From CBDBES01 sp965204465 (GTDB taxonomy: Bacteria; Spirochaetota; Leptospiria; Turneriellales; CBDBES01), in contig CBDBES010000001.1 in NCBI GenBank assembly GCA_965204465.1, positions 1 through 41,604 on the forward strand: a stretch of 41,604 nucleotides of DNA. The letters are read 5' to 3'. Below are positions 25,128 through 33,995 of this stretch, one piece after another. Numbering within the stretch: position 1 is the first letter of the stretch; every line of letters starts with the position of its first letter. The notes beneath the pieces are model-generated. The model had not been told where the DNA came from. It worked only from the letters and a program-made list of their open reading frames with translations, and did not search any database. The translations under genes and the position numbers were made by a program.

Positions 25128-27296
25128 ATGATACAAGAAACTCTAACTTTAAAGAAAGGGGCCAACTATTTACCCCGTGGTGGCTATTTAGTACCTACTT
25201 CGGTAGGATATATCCAATTCGGTTCTCCCCCAGAAACAATAAAAGATACAATGGGGCTGCCCCAAAAAGTACCCAAGATATTTGTTTTACCCGGAAGGCT
25301 ATTTCATGTGGAAAAGGGAATTGCCGTAGCAGAACTTGAATTCCCTATTTACTTTAATCATTTTTTATGCCAGGAAAAAACACTGATCATCTGTACAAAA
25401 GAGCAAGAAAGAGACTTAAGAATTGTATTAAATGAATCTGTATTTGGCCCATCTGAAATTAATTTAGAAAGTGAATTTCCAAATGGAAGAGATTCTCTTC
25501 ATTATCCTGATCTAAAAGCAGAGATAGATTATTTCAGGGGAAATAGAGAAATTAAAGATCTGGTTGAATTTGGAGTATATGACAATAATAATTGTTATAC
25601 TATAGAGAATGTTAAGATCCAGATGAAGCAAAATGTTTCCTACGAATTGTATGATCATGGAGAAAAGATTGCAGAAATTCCTTGGGAAGTTCCCTATCAA
25701 GTAAGATATAGCATTGGCGAAAGGCTTAGAGAACCTTTTGAAGCTCCTGAATTTGGCATAACCTGCCTTGGTCCTAGTCATGGATTTGATCCGGAAGATA
25801 ATACTTCTGGGTTCATTTTGTGGATCAACCGTAGGGGTATTATGATCGATCCACCTGTAAATTCCACAGAATGGCTTAGGCAATCAAATGTAAATCCCAA
25901 ATTAATTCATCATGTTATTTTAACCCATTGCCATGCAGATCATGATGCTGGTACCTTTCAAAAGATACTGGAAGAATTTCCTGTTTATATTCATACCTCA
26001 GAAACAGTTATGGATAGTTTTATGCGCAAATACACTGCTTTAACAGGGTTACCCCAAAAGCAATTATACAGCTTATTTCAATTTCAACCCATTTTAATCG
26101 GTACTTCTGTATTCATTGAAGGGGCTGAATTTATATTTCATTATTCGCTTCATTCTATTCCAGCTCTTGGATTTAGTCTGTTTTATAGAAATCAATCTTT
26201 TCTGTATACTTCAGATCATTTAAATCATCCTGAAGCCTTGGATAAAATGAAAAAACTTGGTATTTTCCCGGATGGAAGATATGAGTTCTTAAAAAATTTC
26301 CCATGGCATTTGAACATTATCTACCATGAAGCGGGTATTCCTCCATTACATACCCCTATATCTTATCTTGCATCGTTAGATGAAGAAGTACAAAAAAAAA
26401 TCACAGTCTATCATATCTCTAAAAATGACTTTCCAAAGGATTCTAAATTAAAATTAGCTAAATTTGGTATAGAACATACACTTTGCCCTGAAATCAAACA
26501 AACAAAATTTGCAAATGCAATTGATATACTAGATGTATTAACGAATATAGACTTGTTTGAAAAGTTCGCAATCCAAAAGGCAAGAGAATTTTTAATGATC
26601 GTAGAAGAAGAGCATTTCCATAGAGGGGAACATATTATTCGAAAAGGAACAAAAGGTGAGAAATTTTATATTATTGTATCCGGAAACATTGCTGTACAAG
26701 GAATTGAAGCAAGCGCTAAAAAAACTTATGGTAAATATGAATATTTCGGAGAAGTATCTTTGGTTACAAATGAAATGCGTACAGCGGATGTGCTAGCTGC
26801 AACAGATGTGTATGCTCTTACCATTCAAAAAGATAAGTTCCTCAATTTTATCCATGGAACAAACGTAGAGCATAATTTAAGAAATCTGGCTAGCATCAGA
26901 GGATTCTCTTCATGGAATGTACTATCTGTATCAAAAGTCTTTGGAGGGATGACATCTCATCAAAAAACACAGCTAGAGACCATCATGAACTATAAAAAGA
27001 TAAAGTCGAAATATAAACTGTTAATAGAGAATAAGCCTTTTGATACTGCATACATTATCATCAGTGGACATATAGAGTTGACAAAAAAGAGAAAATCAAT
27101 CAATAAATTGCTTCAAAAGGGAGATTTCGTGGGTCATATTTTTTCCTTACAAAAACACCAGCCTTCTCCTTTTACAGCCAAATCAATAGGGGAGATAGAG
27201 GTGTATAGCATTCATCGGACAGCTCTATCCAAATTCATTCAAAAAAATCCAGGCGTCTATATGCGAATGATCCGGTCTACTGCAGAAATTGCTTGA
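25128..27296 (+). CDS. MBL-fold protein with two C-terminal cyclic-nucleotide-binding-like domains
   Basis: 722 residues. An N-terminal unknown part (~1-190) is followed by an MBL fold with HHVILTHCHADHDAG (about 262-276) and TSDHLNHPEAL. Two cNMP-binding-type domains follow at about 490-590 and 620-720. The first has the full phosphate-binding cassette YFGEVSLVTNEMRTADVLA (Glu and Arg present) and may bind cAMP or cGMP. In the second, the cassette position reads GDFVGHIFSL..SPFTAKS, lacking the acidic and Arg residues, so it likely does not bind nucleotide. This resembles an MBL-cNMP protein that I recall from Leptospira-like spirochaetes. The enzyme would be allosterically controlled by a cyclic nucleotide. 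The start codon follows the redoxin stop codon without a gap. Confidence 0.85.
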   Translation: MIQETLTLKKGANYLPRGGYLVPTSVGYIQFGSPPETIKDTMGLPQKVPKIFVLPGRLFHVEKGIAVAELEFPIYFNHFLCQEKTLIICTKEQERDLRIVLNESVFGPSEINLESEFPNGRDSLHYPDLKAEIDYFRGNREIKDLVEFGVYDNNNCYTIENVKIQMKQNVSYELYDHGEKIAEIPWEVPYQVRYSIGERLREPFEAPEFGITCLGPSHGFDPEDNTSGFILWINRRGIMIDPPVNSTEWLRQSNVNPKLIHHVILTHCHADHDAGTFQKILEEFPVYIHTSETVMDSFMRKYTALTGLPQKQLYSLFQFQPILIGTSVFIEGAEFIFHYSLHSIPALGFSLFYRNQSFLYTSDHLNHPEALDKMKKLGIFPDGRYEFLKNFPWHLNIIYHEAGIPPLHTPISYLASLDEEVQKKITVYHISKNDFPKDSKLKLAKFGIEHTLCPEIKQTKFANAIDILDVLTNIDLFEKFAIQKAREFLMIVEEEHFHRGEHIIRKGTKGEKFYIIVSGNIAVQGIEASAKKTYGKYEYFGEVSLVTNEMRTADVLAATDVYALTIQKDKFLNFIHGTNVEHNLRNLASIRGFSSWNVLSVSKVFGGMTSHQKTQLETIMNYKKIKSKYKLLIENKPFDTAYIIISGHIELTKKRKSINKLLQKGDFVGHIFSLQKHQPSPFTAKSIGEIEVYSIHRTALSKFIQKNPGVYMRMIRSTAEIA

Positions 27297-27368
27297 AAGA
27301 AACCAAACCCATTTTTGAGTCTATATTTTTGCTACAACGTAGTCATAAACTTTGCAGGGTTATACAGA

Positions 27369-28889
27369 CTACAAGGTAGAAACATTTTTCTTATGAACAG
27401 GGATATAAATAAAATTTGTCCCTAAAAAGCGTGTATAAAATAAATAAAAAAAGTATGAAACATTTGAACTAAGAAAATTTTTCAGATAACCAACATCATG
27501 AGAATTAAAAGCTCTCTGAAGATCAGCAGAATAAACAATCTTAGATAAAACTTTAGGTTGGTCTATTTGCCATAATGAAGAAGTAAATTGAATTATTTTG
27601 TCATATATTTCTTTTGAATTACGATCTACCGGATCAATATTTTTAAATACTTTTATATCCCACCAATGACCTATTTTTAGTTTTAAATATTCAAAAGGTA
27701 ATTCGCGTATGATCTCGTTTCCCTGTGTCTTTCTGTGAATCGCACCTGTCCTTGCTTTACGCATGTAATACAAAATAAATTTCAAGAAATAAGCCGGTCC
27801 AAAATGATACATTATTATATAATGTTCTTTTTCATTAAAATCTGCAAAATGCATCAATATAGAATTTTGCAAGGTATCTAAATAATCTTCTAAAAACTTA
27901 TCGTACTCTGCAATTCTGTCTTTTTTTAGATTTTTAGAAGAAAGCTGATGAATCATATCTTGTTTAAAGAGCTTCTGTTCACTTCCAAGATGTTTTTCTA
28001 TATAAAAAGCTTTGCGAATCTTTTCTTTTTCTAACTCCAATTTATCTGCTTTAATATTGAGAGTATATAAAGAGCTTTGGTTAAAAAATTCATTTCCTCT
28101 GGTATCCACAGCAAAATCATTTTTAATGCAACTTTCTCTAAAGACTCTTGGATTCTTAATTCTTTTCTCCAAATAATATTCATCTTCTATTCCATGAGTC
28201 TCTAATAGAAAAGCATTTATCTCTTCATTGAATATAGAATTAAAATCATATCGGATGGTCCTTTTGTATTTACCTTGGGCAACCACTTTATTATATTTTT
28301 GTTCCAGGTTATCTACCTTTAGAATGTATTTCATTCTTTTTAATAAAAGGTCTGTTTTTTCAATAAGCTCTAATTTGGGATAAATATTATAATGCAGAAT
28401 TTTCTCTAGAAAAGGTCTCGTTAAAGATGTTACTTGTAGACCCTCGAATAAATTTTTTAGTTCATTCCATTTTTGAAACAAAGCTGTATTATTATACTTT
28501 ATATATTCATATGCTTTGAGCATTTGTAAGAAATCCAATTCATTTTCTTCTAATGTAGAGGAAAAAAAATTATGATAGTCTCGCTTAGCGGTGCTCCTAA
28601 GATTTGTTTTTTCCAATTCCAGAGATAGATCGCGAGCGATCTTTAGTATGTCATTGAGTAGACTATTGACTTCTCTATAATTTTTTTCATAATATTTTCT
28701 TATTTCAAGTACAAGCTTTGGAGCGTTTAAATGCTTTCTAATAATTTCGGCAGAAATAAGATGGGGTTCTGTAATGGAGTTATAACCTTCTCTAAAAAGC
28801 TCTAACTCTTTTTGCGCAATGTGAAAAGAAGTTATGGGATCAATTTTTGAGTAGTCTTTAGAAGGTTTGTAAGAGAATTCTAGTCCCAT
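27369..28889 (-). CDS. Uncharacterised 506-residue protein
   Basis: I do not recognise a family. It is predicted soluble, mostly helical and charged, with no signal peptide. Helical heptad-like stretches lie at about 60-115 and 285-345. The segments IRYDFNSIFNEEINAFLLETHG, DFNEKEHYIIMYHFGPAYFLKFILYYMRKARTG and FEYLKLKIGHWWDIKVFKN look conserved-type rather than random. It is the last gene of the pdhA-acyP-waaA run, five bases after waaA, so an envelope-linked role is possible but only inferred. It converges on the MBL-cNMP gene over 72 bp with no clear terminator. Confidence 0.8.
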   Translation of the reverse strand: MGLEFSYKPSKDYSKIDPITSFHIAQKELELFREGYNSITEPHLISAEIIRKHLNAPKLVLEIRKYYEKNYREVNSLLNDILKIARDLSLELEKTNLRSTAKRDYHNFFSSTLEENELDFLQMLKAYEYIKYNNTALFQKWNELKNLFEGLQVTSLTRPFLEKILHYNIYPKLELIEKTDLLLKRMKYILKVDNLEQKYNKVVAQGKYKRTIRYDFNSIFNEEINAFLLETHGIEDEYYLEKRIKNPRVFRESCIKNDFAVDTRGNEFFNQSSLYTLNIKADKLELEKEKIRKAFYIEKHLGSEQKLFKQDMIHQLSSKNLKKDRIAEYDKFLEDYLDTLQNSILMHFADFNEKEHYIIMYHFGPAYFLKFILYYMRKARTGAIHRKTQGNEIIRELPFEYLKLKIGHWWDIKVFKNIDPVDRNSKEIYDKIIQFTSSLWQIDQPKVLSKIVYSADLQRAFNSHDVGYLKNFLSSNVSYFFYLFYTRFLGTNFIYIPVHKKNVSTL

Positions 28890-28894
28890 AAAAA

Positions 28895-30169
28895 TTATAT
28901 ATAATTTCTCTCTTTTAATCTAAGTATAATTTTATTCGTACTCCCTGTCCTTTGGTTAAAAAATTGTTTTATAGATATTTTTAATTGTTTTAACTTTCTT
29001 ATATTCTTATACGAAGTTTGATACCATTTGGCAACTTCTTTTCCTATGGGTTTTTTCATAATTTCAATCAGGCCCATTTTGCTCATATCAATCGCCTCTT
29101 GAGAATTTAAAATATGAGGCCCTGTCAATAGAGGCAGCCCAAAACAGGCCGCTTCTATAACGGAATGGATAGAACCTTCCCATCCTCCCCCTACATAACA
29201 AATATCGGCTATAGAATACAAGAAAGGTAGTATTCCTACAATATCGATCAAGAATATCTGAAAATTTTTCTTATATGGAATTTGATCCTTTTGAAAAAAA
29301 TTACTGTATTTATCATAAATGATGCCTTTTTTTTCTAATAAAGATTCTATTTTATTCATATGTCTGGTATTTACATGATGAGGTACCAATACAATGAGTG
29401 TATTTTTTGATTGGCTGGCAAAATCAATTAAAAATTTTTCAGAGGTAAAATAAGTAGACCCAGCTAAAAATATATTCTGCTTATTTATTCGTGCCATTTT
29501 CTGAATGATCTTTATTTCTTTATGAAAAAAGTTTTTTTCAGAGAGTTTCATCTGTATAGAATCAAATCTGGTGTCTCCCATGGTTTCTGCTTTAAGACCT
29601 AGTTCATAGAATCTTTTTGTATGTGGATCACCGATCGTATATATGCCATTCATATAGCTATATACTTTAGAGTAAAACATCCTAAAAAATGGCTTAAGCC
29701 TATTAGAATTTTGTGCTAAAGAAGCAGATATAATAAACTGAGGAATTTTAAAATGAAAGGCATTTCTGGCCATATTAGGCCAAATATCATATTTTGCATA
29801 AATGATCAATTTAGGTTTTATTTTGTATAATAGTGCTTTAATGTTTCGATTAAAATCAAAGGGTAAAGCAAAAAACAAGTCATGTACATTATCATTTTTT
29901 CTTTGAGAATATCCACTGTACGAAAAAACGCTCATTACTATATATGCTTTCGGATTGTATGATCTTATTTGGATGGCCAATATCCTGGCCTGTTCATATT
30001 CTCCTACGGAGGCAGAATGAAACCAGTAGCAATTTTCTGGGATAAGCGAAGGTAATTGAGATACTTTGAAGCGAATTTTTAAATTTTGTGCTATTGTAAC
30101 TGAAAAAAGGGAAAATAAAAAAATGATTGGATATAAAATATAAAGAAGTATATTATAGATCAGATACAT
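28895..30169 (-). CDS. waaA: 3-deoxy-D-manno-octulosonic acid (Kdo) transferase
   Basis: Transfers Kdo from CMP-Kdo to the lipid A precursor at the inner-membrane surface. 424 residues with an N-terminal membrane anchor (about 5-26). GT30 motifs: HSASVGEYEQA at 51-61 with the catalytic glutamate Glu57, YAKYDIWPN (about 124-132), TIGDPHTKRFYELG, MGDTRFDS, and the CMP-binding segment YVGGGWEGSIHSVIEAACFGLPLLTGPH. It lies five bases after acyP and five before the unknown gene. Its presence shows LPS in this organism. Confidence 0.94.
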   Translation of the reverse strand: MYLIYNILLYILYPIIFLFSLFSVTIAQNLKIRFKVSQLPSLIPENCYWFHSASVGEYEQARILAIQIRSYNPKAYIVMSVFSYSGYSQRKNDNVHDLFFALPFDFNRNIKALLYKIKPKLIIYAKYDIWPNMARNAFHFKIPQFIISASLAQNSNRLKPFFRMFYSKVYSYMNGIYTIGDPHTKRFYELGLKAETMGDTRFDSIQMKLSEKNFFHKEIKIIQKMARINKQNIFLAGSTYFTSEKFLIDFASQSKNTLIVLVPHHVNTRHMNKIESLLEKKGIIYDKYSNFFQKDQIPYKKNFQIFLIDIVGILPFLYSIADICYVGGGWEGSIHSVIEAACFGLPLLTGPHILNSQEAIDMSKMGLIEIMKKPIGKEVAKWYQTSYKNIRKLKQLKISIKQFFNQRTGSTNKIILRLKERNYI

Positions 30170-30174
30170 TGGAA

Positions 30175-30453
30175 TCAGTGTAAAACAGAAAAATTTTCTA
30201 ATTTATCTGATTCTTCTTTTTGATAAGGCTTCATTTTTACGTCAACTACTTTTGCTAAAGAAGGACCTTCATTCAAATAAGTCTTAAATTGATCTAAAAT
30301 ACTAGAAGAAGCATAAGCAACACATTCTACATCTCCATTGGGTAAATTTCTGATCCATCCTTTTACTCCTAATTCATCTGCTTTTTGCTTTATGTAATAA
30401 CGAAAACCAACACCCTGTACCCTCCCATGGATTATATAATGAAATGTATGCAT
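30175..30453 (-). CDS. acyP: Acylphosphatase
   Basis: Hydrolyses acyl phosphates such as acetyl or carbamoyl phosphate. 92 residues, normal size. It has the signature HGRVQGVGFRYYI with catalytic Arg18 and GWIRNLPNGDVE with Asn36. It lies between pdhA and waaA with gaps of 21 and five bases, suggesting co-transcription, although no functional link to either is known. Confidence 0.95.
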   Translation of the reverse strand: MHTFHYIIHGRVQGVGFRYYIKQKADELGVKGWIRNLPNGDVECVAYASSSILDQFKTYLNEGPSLAKVVDVKMKPYQKEESDKLENFSVLH

Positions 30454-30474
30454 TGATAAGATATATAATTATAT

Positions 30475-31443
30475 TCAGGAATGGAATACATATTTTTTTA
30501 AGAGCGACATTGGTGTAAAGGGAGATTCATCTGCAAATTTTACCGCTTCTTCTGCCATTTTTTTACTTTTCTGATCTATTTCTAAAATATCTTTTTCTTT
30601 GATTTTCGCTTCTAAAAGTTTATTGCGTGCAAGTTGTATAGGATCTTTTTCTTTTGCACTCGCGACTTCTTCTGTTGTACGATATTTAGCCGGATCAGAC
30701 ATACTATGGCCTCTATATCTATAAGTAATCACTTCTATTAGGGTAGTTCCTTGACCGCCTCTTGCTCTATTAACCGCCTCTTTCACGGTATCATATACCG
30801 TTATCACATCATATCCATCTATTCTACTGGATTCTATTCCATATCCCTCCGCTTTCTTAGAAACATCCTGCAGATGTAGATGGCGATGCACTGGGGTTCC
30901 CATAGAATAAAGATTATTCTCTACAATGAATACAATAGGTAATCCCCATAGAGCAGCCAGGCTTACTCCTTCATGAAATCCACCAATGCTAACGGCCCCT
31001 TCTCCAATAAAGCAGAGAGTAACAGAAGGTTCTTTTTTGTATTTACTTGCAAAGGCGATCCCTGCAGATAAGGCAACATGTCCCCCTACGATACCATGCC
31101 CTCCCATGAAGTTTTTATCCACATCAAAAAGATGCATGGAACCACCCAAACCCTTACTTACCCCACTTTCTTTGCCAAAAAGTTCTGCCATTGCCCTATT
31201 TGGTTCAATCCCTTTGGCAAGCGCATGTCCATGATCCCTATAAGTAGAAACCACATAGTCAGTGTCATTGATAGAACCAATAGCGCCCACCGCCACAGAT
31301 TCTTCACCTATATATAAATGGCAGAATCCTTGTATTTTTTTGCTTGCATATGCCTTTGCTGCAGCCTCCTCAAATCTGCGGATCAATAGCATTTGCTCAT
31401 AAAAGTATAATAGCCTCTTCGTTTTTACCTGCATATTCTGCAT
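30475..31443 (-). CDS. pdhA: Pyruvate dehydrogenase E1 component alpha subunit
   Basis: Thiamine-diphosphate-dependent decarboxylating subunit. 322 residues. Motifs: MLLIRRFEEAAAKAYASKKIQGFCHLYIGEESV, YRDHGHALAKG, GGSMHLFD and the regulatory-loop RYRGHSMSDPAKYR. The TPP/Mg2+ motif reads GEGAVSIGGFHEGVSLAALW (147-166): Glu148 replaces the usual Asp and Ser152 replaces the usual Asn, while Glu158 is retained. The beta subunit gene normally follows directly; here acyP follows instead and no pdhB, E2 or E3 is in the window. It may pair with a beta subunit elsewhere. Other E1 alpha substrates (acetoin, branched-chain oxoacids) cannot be excluded. Confidence 0.85.
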   Translation of the reverse strand: MQNMQVKTKRLLYFYEQMLLIRRFEEAAAKAYASKKIQGFCHLYIGEESVAVGAIGSINDTDYVVSTYRDHGHALAKGIEPNRAMAELFGKESGVSKGLGGSMHLFDVDKNFMGGHGIVGGHVALSAGIAFASKYKKEPSVTLCFIGEGAVSIGGFHEGVSLAALWGLPIVFIVENNLYSMGTPVHRHLHLQDVSKKAEGYGIESSRIDGYDVITVYDTVKEAVNRARGGQGTTLIEVITYRYRGHSMSDPAKYRTTEEVASAKEKDPIQLARNKLLEAKIKEKDILEIDQKSKKMAEEAVKFADESPFTPMSLLKKYVFHS

Positions 31444-31542
31444 CCAAGTAGTATATGCTCTAAATTCAATTTAGTAAGTCAAGGAAATAAAACTAATTGT
31501 TTTTAGATTTTTGAAGAATAAGGATTCTTATACAGTAATTTT

Positions 31543-32517
31543 CTATACATTCAAAGTGATCACTACGTTTCCTTTTTTATGTCCTTTTTGAACATACTCA
31601 TGAGCCTCTGCAATTTGATCTAATGGATAGAGTCTATCAATGACAGATCTTATCTTCCCTGCCTCAACAAGTTCTTTGAGAAAAATTAGATCTTCAGTTT
31701 TTTCGGGTGCTATAATGCATATTATTTTCTTGCTGCCTATTATTGAATTCCATAGCATTTGGATGATCTGTTTTAGCCCAAAGACAGCTAAAAGGTAGCA
31801 TCCTTTTTTCTTTAGTGAGTTTTTACAACGTGAAAACGAAGTCTTGCCTACCGTGTCAAAAATAATATCATAGGTCTCACCCCTTTTGGTAAAATCCTCT
31901 TTCGTATAATCGATTATCTTATTAGCTCCCAGAGATTTTACCATTTCTAAATTTGCTGTACTACATACCCCAGTAACTTCTGTTCCATAATATTTGGCAA
32001 GCTGTATGGCAGCCGTGCCCACCCCCCCGGAAGCTCCATAGATAAGTACTTTTTGGCCGCTTTGGATATTCCCTTTTCTAAGAAAAGTCAATGCAGTTAA
32101 TGCCCCAAAAGGAACGGCGGCGGCTTCCTCATAAGTCATATTGGCCGGTTTTTTTGCTACCACCCCTTCTTCAGGTAGGCTTATGTACTCTGCATAAGCA
32201 CCAAAACGGTCACCGATAGATGCAAAAACCTGGTCACCTTTTTTAAATGATTTTACATTCTTGCCTATTGCTTCAATTTCCCCGGCCAGCTCAATCCCTA
32301 ATATAGTTTTTTTTGGTCTTATGAACCCAAAAGATATTCTTGCGGGAATCCAGAATTCAATAGGGAAGGTGGAACTTCGGATTTTCCAGTCCGCTGGTGT
32401 TACTGTTGTAGCATATACTCTTATCAGTATTTCATTGTTTTTGGGAGTAGGCTTTTCTATCTCTTTTAATTCAAGAACATTGGGAGGGCCATATTTTTGA
32501 TATACAATTGCTTTCAT
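31543..32517 (-). CDS. MDR-type NAD(P)H-dependent quinone oxidoreductase-like protein
   Basis: 324 residues of the medium-chain dehydrogenase/reductase family. It starts MKAIVYQKYGPPNVLELKEI, has an N-terminal GroES-like domain (GIELAGEIEAIGK) and the nucleotide motif YGASGGVGTAAIQLAKYYG (about 159-177), and ends with AHEYVQKGHKKGNVVITL. The structural zinc cysteines of true alcohol dehydrogenases are absent, so a zinc-free quinone reductase or enoyl reductase is more likely. The substrate is unknown. On the minus strand a perfect TATAAT (32561-32556) lies 39 bases upstream of the start, without a good -35. It is the last core-like gene before the accessory island. Confidence 0.88.
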   Translation of the reverse strand: MKAIVYQKYGPPNVLELKEIEKPTPKNNEILIRVYATTVTPADWKIRSSTFPIEFWIPARISFGFIRPKKTILGIELAGEIEAIGKNVKSFKKGDQVFASIGDRFGAYAEYISLPEEGVVAKKPANMTYEEAAAVPFGALTALTFLRKGNIQSGQKVLIYGASGGVGTAAIQLAKYYGTEVTGVCSTANLEMVKSLGANKIIDYTKEDFTKRGETYDIIFDTVGKTSFSRCKNSLKKKGCYLLAVFGLKQIIQMLWNSIIGSKKIICIIAPEKTEDLIFLKELVEAGKIRSVIDRLYPLDQIAEAHEYVQKGHKKGNVVITLNV

Positions 32518-32572
32518 GAATATTTCTATACGATTACCTTGACTCTATTATTTCCATTATAGTATATCCCAA

Positions 32573-32618
32573 TTGAACTTGCCTCTTAAAGGGGACACCT
32601 TTAATTTTGTTTATTTGC
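32573..32618 (+). repeat. GGGGA-hairpin motif, left copy (matches 41535-41577)
   Basis: TTGAACTTG, then TTAAAGG-GGACA-CCTTTAA (a seven-base stem), then a T-rich tail. Apart from a one-base length difference and a few substitutions it equals the motif at 41535-41577, in the same orientation. On its own it looks like an intrinsic terminator, but no plus-strand gene ends just upstream. Confidence 0.55.
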
Positions 32619-32656
32619 TTGGCATATCTGCTTGTATATGAATATTATCTCAATTC

Positions 32657-33159
32657 ATGAAAAAGGCTGAGGTTGAAAAAATACAAAGTAAAATCCATAT
32701 GATCAGAGCCAAAAGGTTATGCTAGATTCTGACTTAGCGGAGCTTTACGGAGTAGAGACTAAAGTATTAAATCAAGCCATTAAACGAAATCTTAAAAGGT
32801 TTCCTGAAAGTTTTATGTTTCAACTTACAGAGGAAGAATTTAATAGTTTGAGGTCACAAATTGTGACCTCAAAAAGAGGAGGTCGTAGATATTTACCTCA
32901 TGCCTTTACTGAACATGGTACGGTCATGCTCTGTAGCATTTTAAATAGTGATATAGCGATTCAGGTCAATATACAAATTGTAGAAGTATTCATTCAATTA
33001 AGAAAAACATTAGTAAAACAAGAGGGTATATTAACGAGGTTAGATCAGCTCGAAAAAAAGTCTTTAAAACACGACAAAGACCTTGCTTCCATATTTGAAG
33101 CGATTCGACAATTGCTCGGCTTTCAAGAAAAAGAGAAAAAAAAGAAGATTGGATTTTGA
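32657..33159 (+). pseudogene. ORF6N-domain protein gene with a -1 frameshift
   Basis: The intact-looking part starts at ATG 32719 (146 residues): MLDSDLAELYGVETKVLNQA, KRFPESFMFQLTEEEF, SLRSQIVTSKRGGRRYLPHAFTEHG and a coiled-coil tail. This is the ORF6N domain of KilA-N-type phage and plasmid DNA-binding proteins. Members of this family usually begin 20-30 residues earlier. Here that leader is present from ATG 32657 (MKKAEVEKIQSKIHMIRAKR) but in another frame that stops at 32723. Restoring one base in the AAAAGG run at 32711-32716 joins the two frames. It is either inactivated or translated from 32719 in shortened form. Confidence 0.8.
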
Positions 33160-33246
33160 ATTTTTTATGGCAAGACTTTATTTTAGAATTACAAAGAGAT
33201 AGGGAGTCTATACTCAATAAAAGGCGTTATAGTCCCCTCGTTTTTC

Positions 33247-33293
33247 TCGCCAGGCTATATACTGCTTGACATCTCAAATATCGCCAGGCTATA
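33247..33293 (+). repeat. 13-bp direct repeats upstream of the restriction-modification genes
   Basis: TCGCCAGGCTATA occurs at 33247-33259 and 33281-33293, start to start 34 bases. A GCGTTATAG sequence at 33224-33232 precedes them, and GGCTATAG in the second copy resembles it. Such direct repeats are typical of binding sites for a controller protein, but no C-protein gene is seen. They could also be remnants of a cassette boundary (GTTATAG fits an attC core). Confidence 0.55.
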
Positions 33294-33323
33294 GTCATTA
33301 CACATTTTATTAACTTATTTCTT

Positions 33324-33995
33324 ATGGCAAAAACAAAACTGACAATAAAAGATTTAATCAAAGAAGCAAAAGATTTTGCTCAAGATGCAGCTGAAATGAA
33401 TTTTTCAGAAATGTACGGTGTTACTGATGGCAAAGCAGTAGGAACTTTTATCGAACATAAATTTAGAGAATACATGGCTCAAAAATATGATTTTGAAGCT
33501 GGAAACTCTGCGAAAGGGATTGATTTCCCTGACATTGGAGTCGATATAAAGGTAACAAGCATAAAGCAACCACAATCATCTTGTCCTTATAAATCTGTAC
33601 GACAAAAAATTTATGGACTTGGTTATTCTCTTCTGGTTCTCGTATATGAAAAAATTGACGATCATAAAAAGAAAACAGCTCGTCTAAATTTCATGCACAC
33701 TGTTTTTGTTGAAAAAGAGTATACTGCTGACTTTCAAACAACAAAAGGACTTATTCAAATTCTTAAAAACGAGGCAAACATTGATGATCTTGTTGCTTTT
33801 ATGATTGATAGAAACTTACCTCTTGATGAAATAGAAGCTACTAAAATTGCAGAAGAATTATTAAAAAATAAACCAAAGCAAGGTTATCTTACCATTTCCA
33901 ATGCTTTGCAATGGCGACTGCAATATGGTCGCCTAATTCAAGTAGCTGGAAATGTTGCAGGTGTACACAATTTGTTAAATAAGAACAATGACTAA
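33324..33995 (+). CDS. Type II restriction endonuclease (putative)
   Basis: 223 residues, overlapping the methyltransferase gene by eight bases. A PD-(D/E)XK-like active site can be read in GIDFPDIGVDIKVTS (65-79): Asp67 or Asp70, then Asp74-x-Lys76, with Glu44 upstream as a further acidic ligand. QQ-rich contacts and SCPYKSVRQKIYGLGYSLLVLVY follow. The identity rests mainly on the pairing with a DNA adenine methyltransferase and on this motif. The recognition sequence cannot be predicted. No stop or frameshift is visible, unlike many neighbours in the island. Confidence 0.75.
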   Translation: MAKTKLTIKDLIKEAKDFAQDAAEMNFSEMYGVTDGKAVGTFIEHKFREYMAQKYDFEAGNSAKGIDFPDIGVDIKVTSIKQPQSSCPYKSVRQKIYGLGYSLLVLVYEKIDDHKKKTARLNFMHTVFVEKEYTADFQTTKGLIQILKNEANIDDLVAFMIDRNLPLDEIEATKIAEELLKNKPKQGYLTISNALQWRLQYGRLIQVAGNVAGVHNLLNKNND

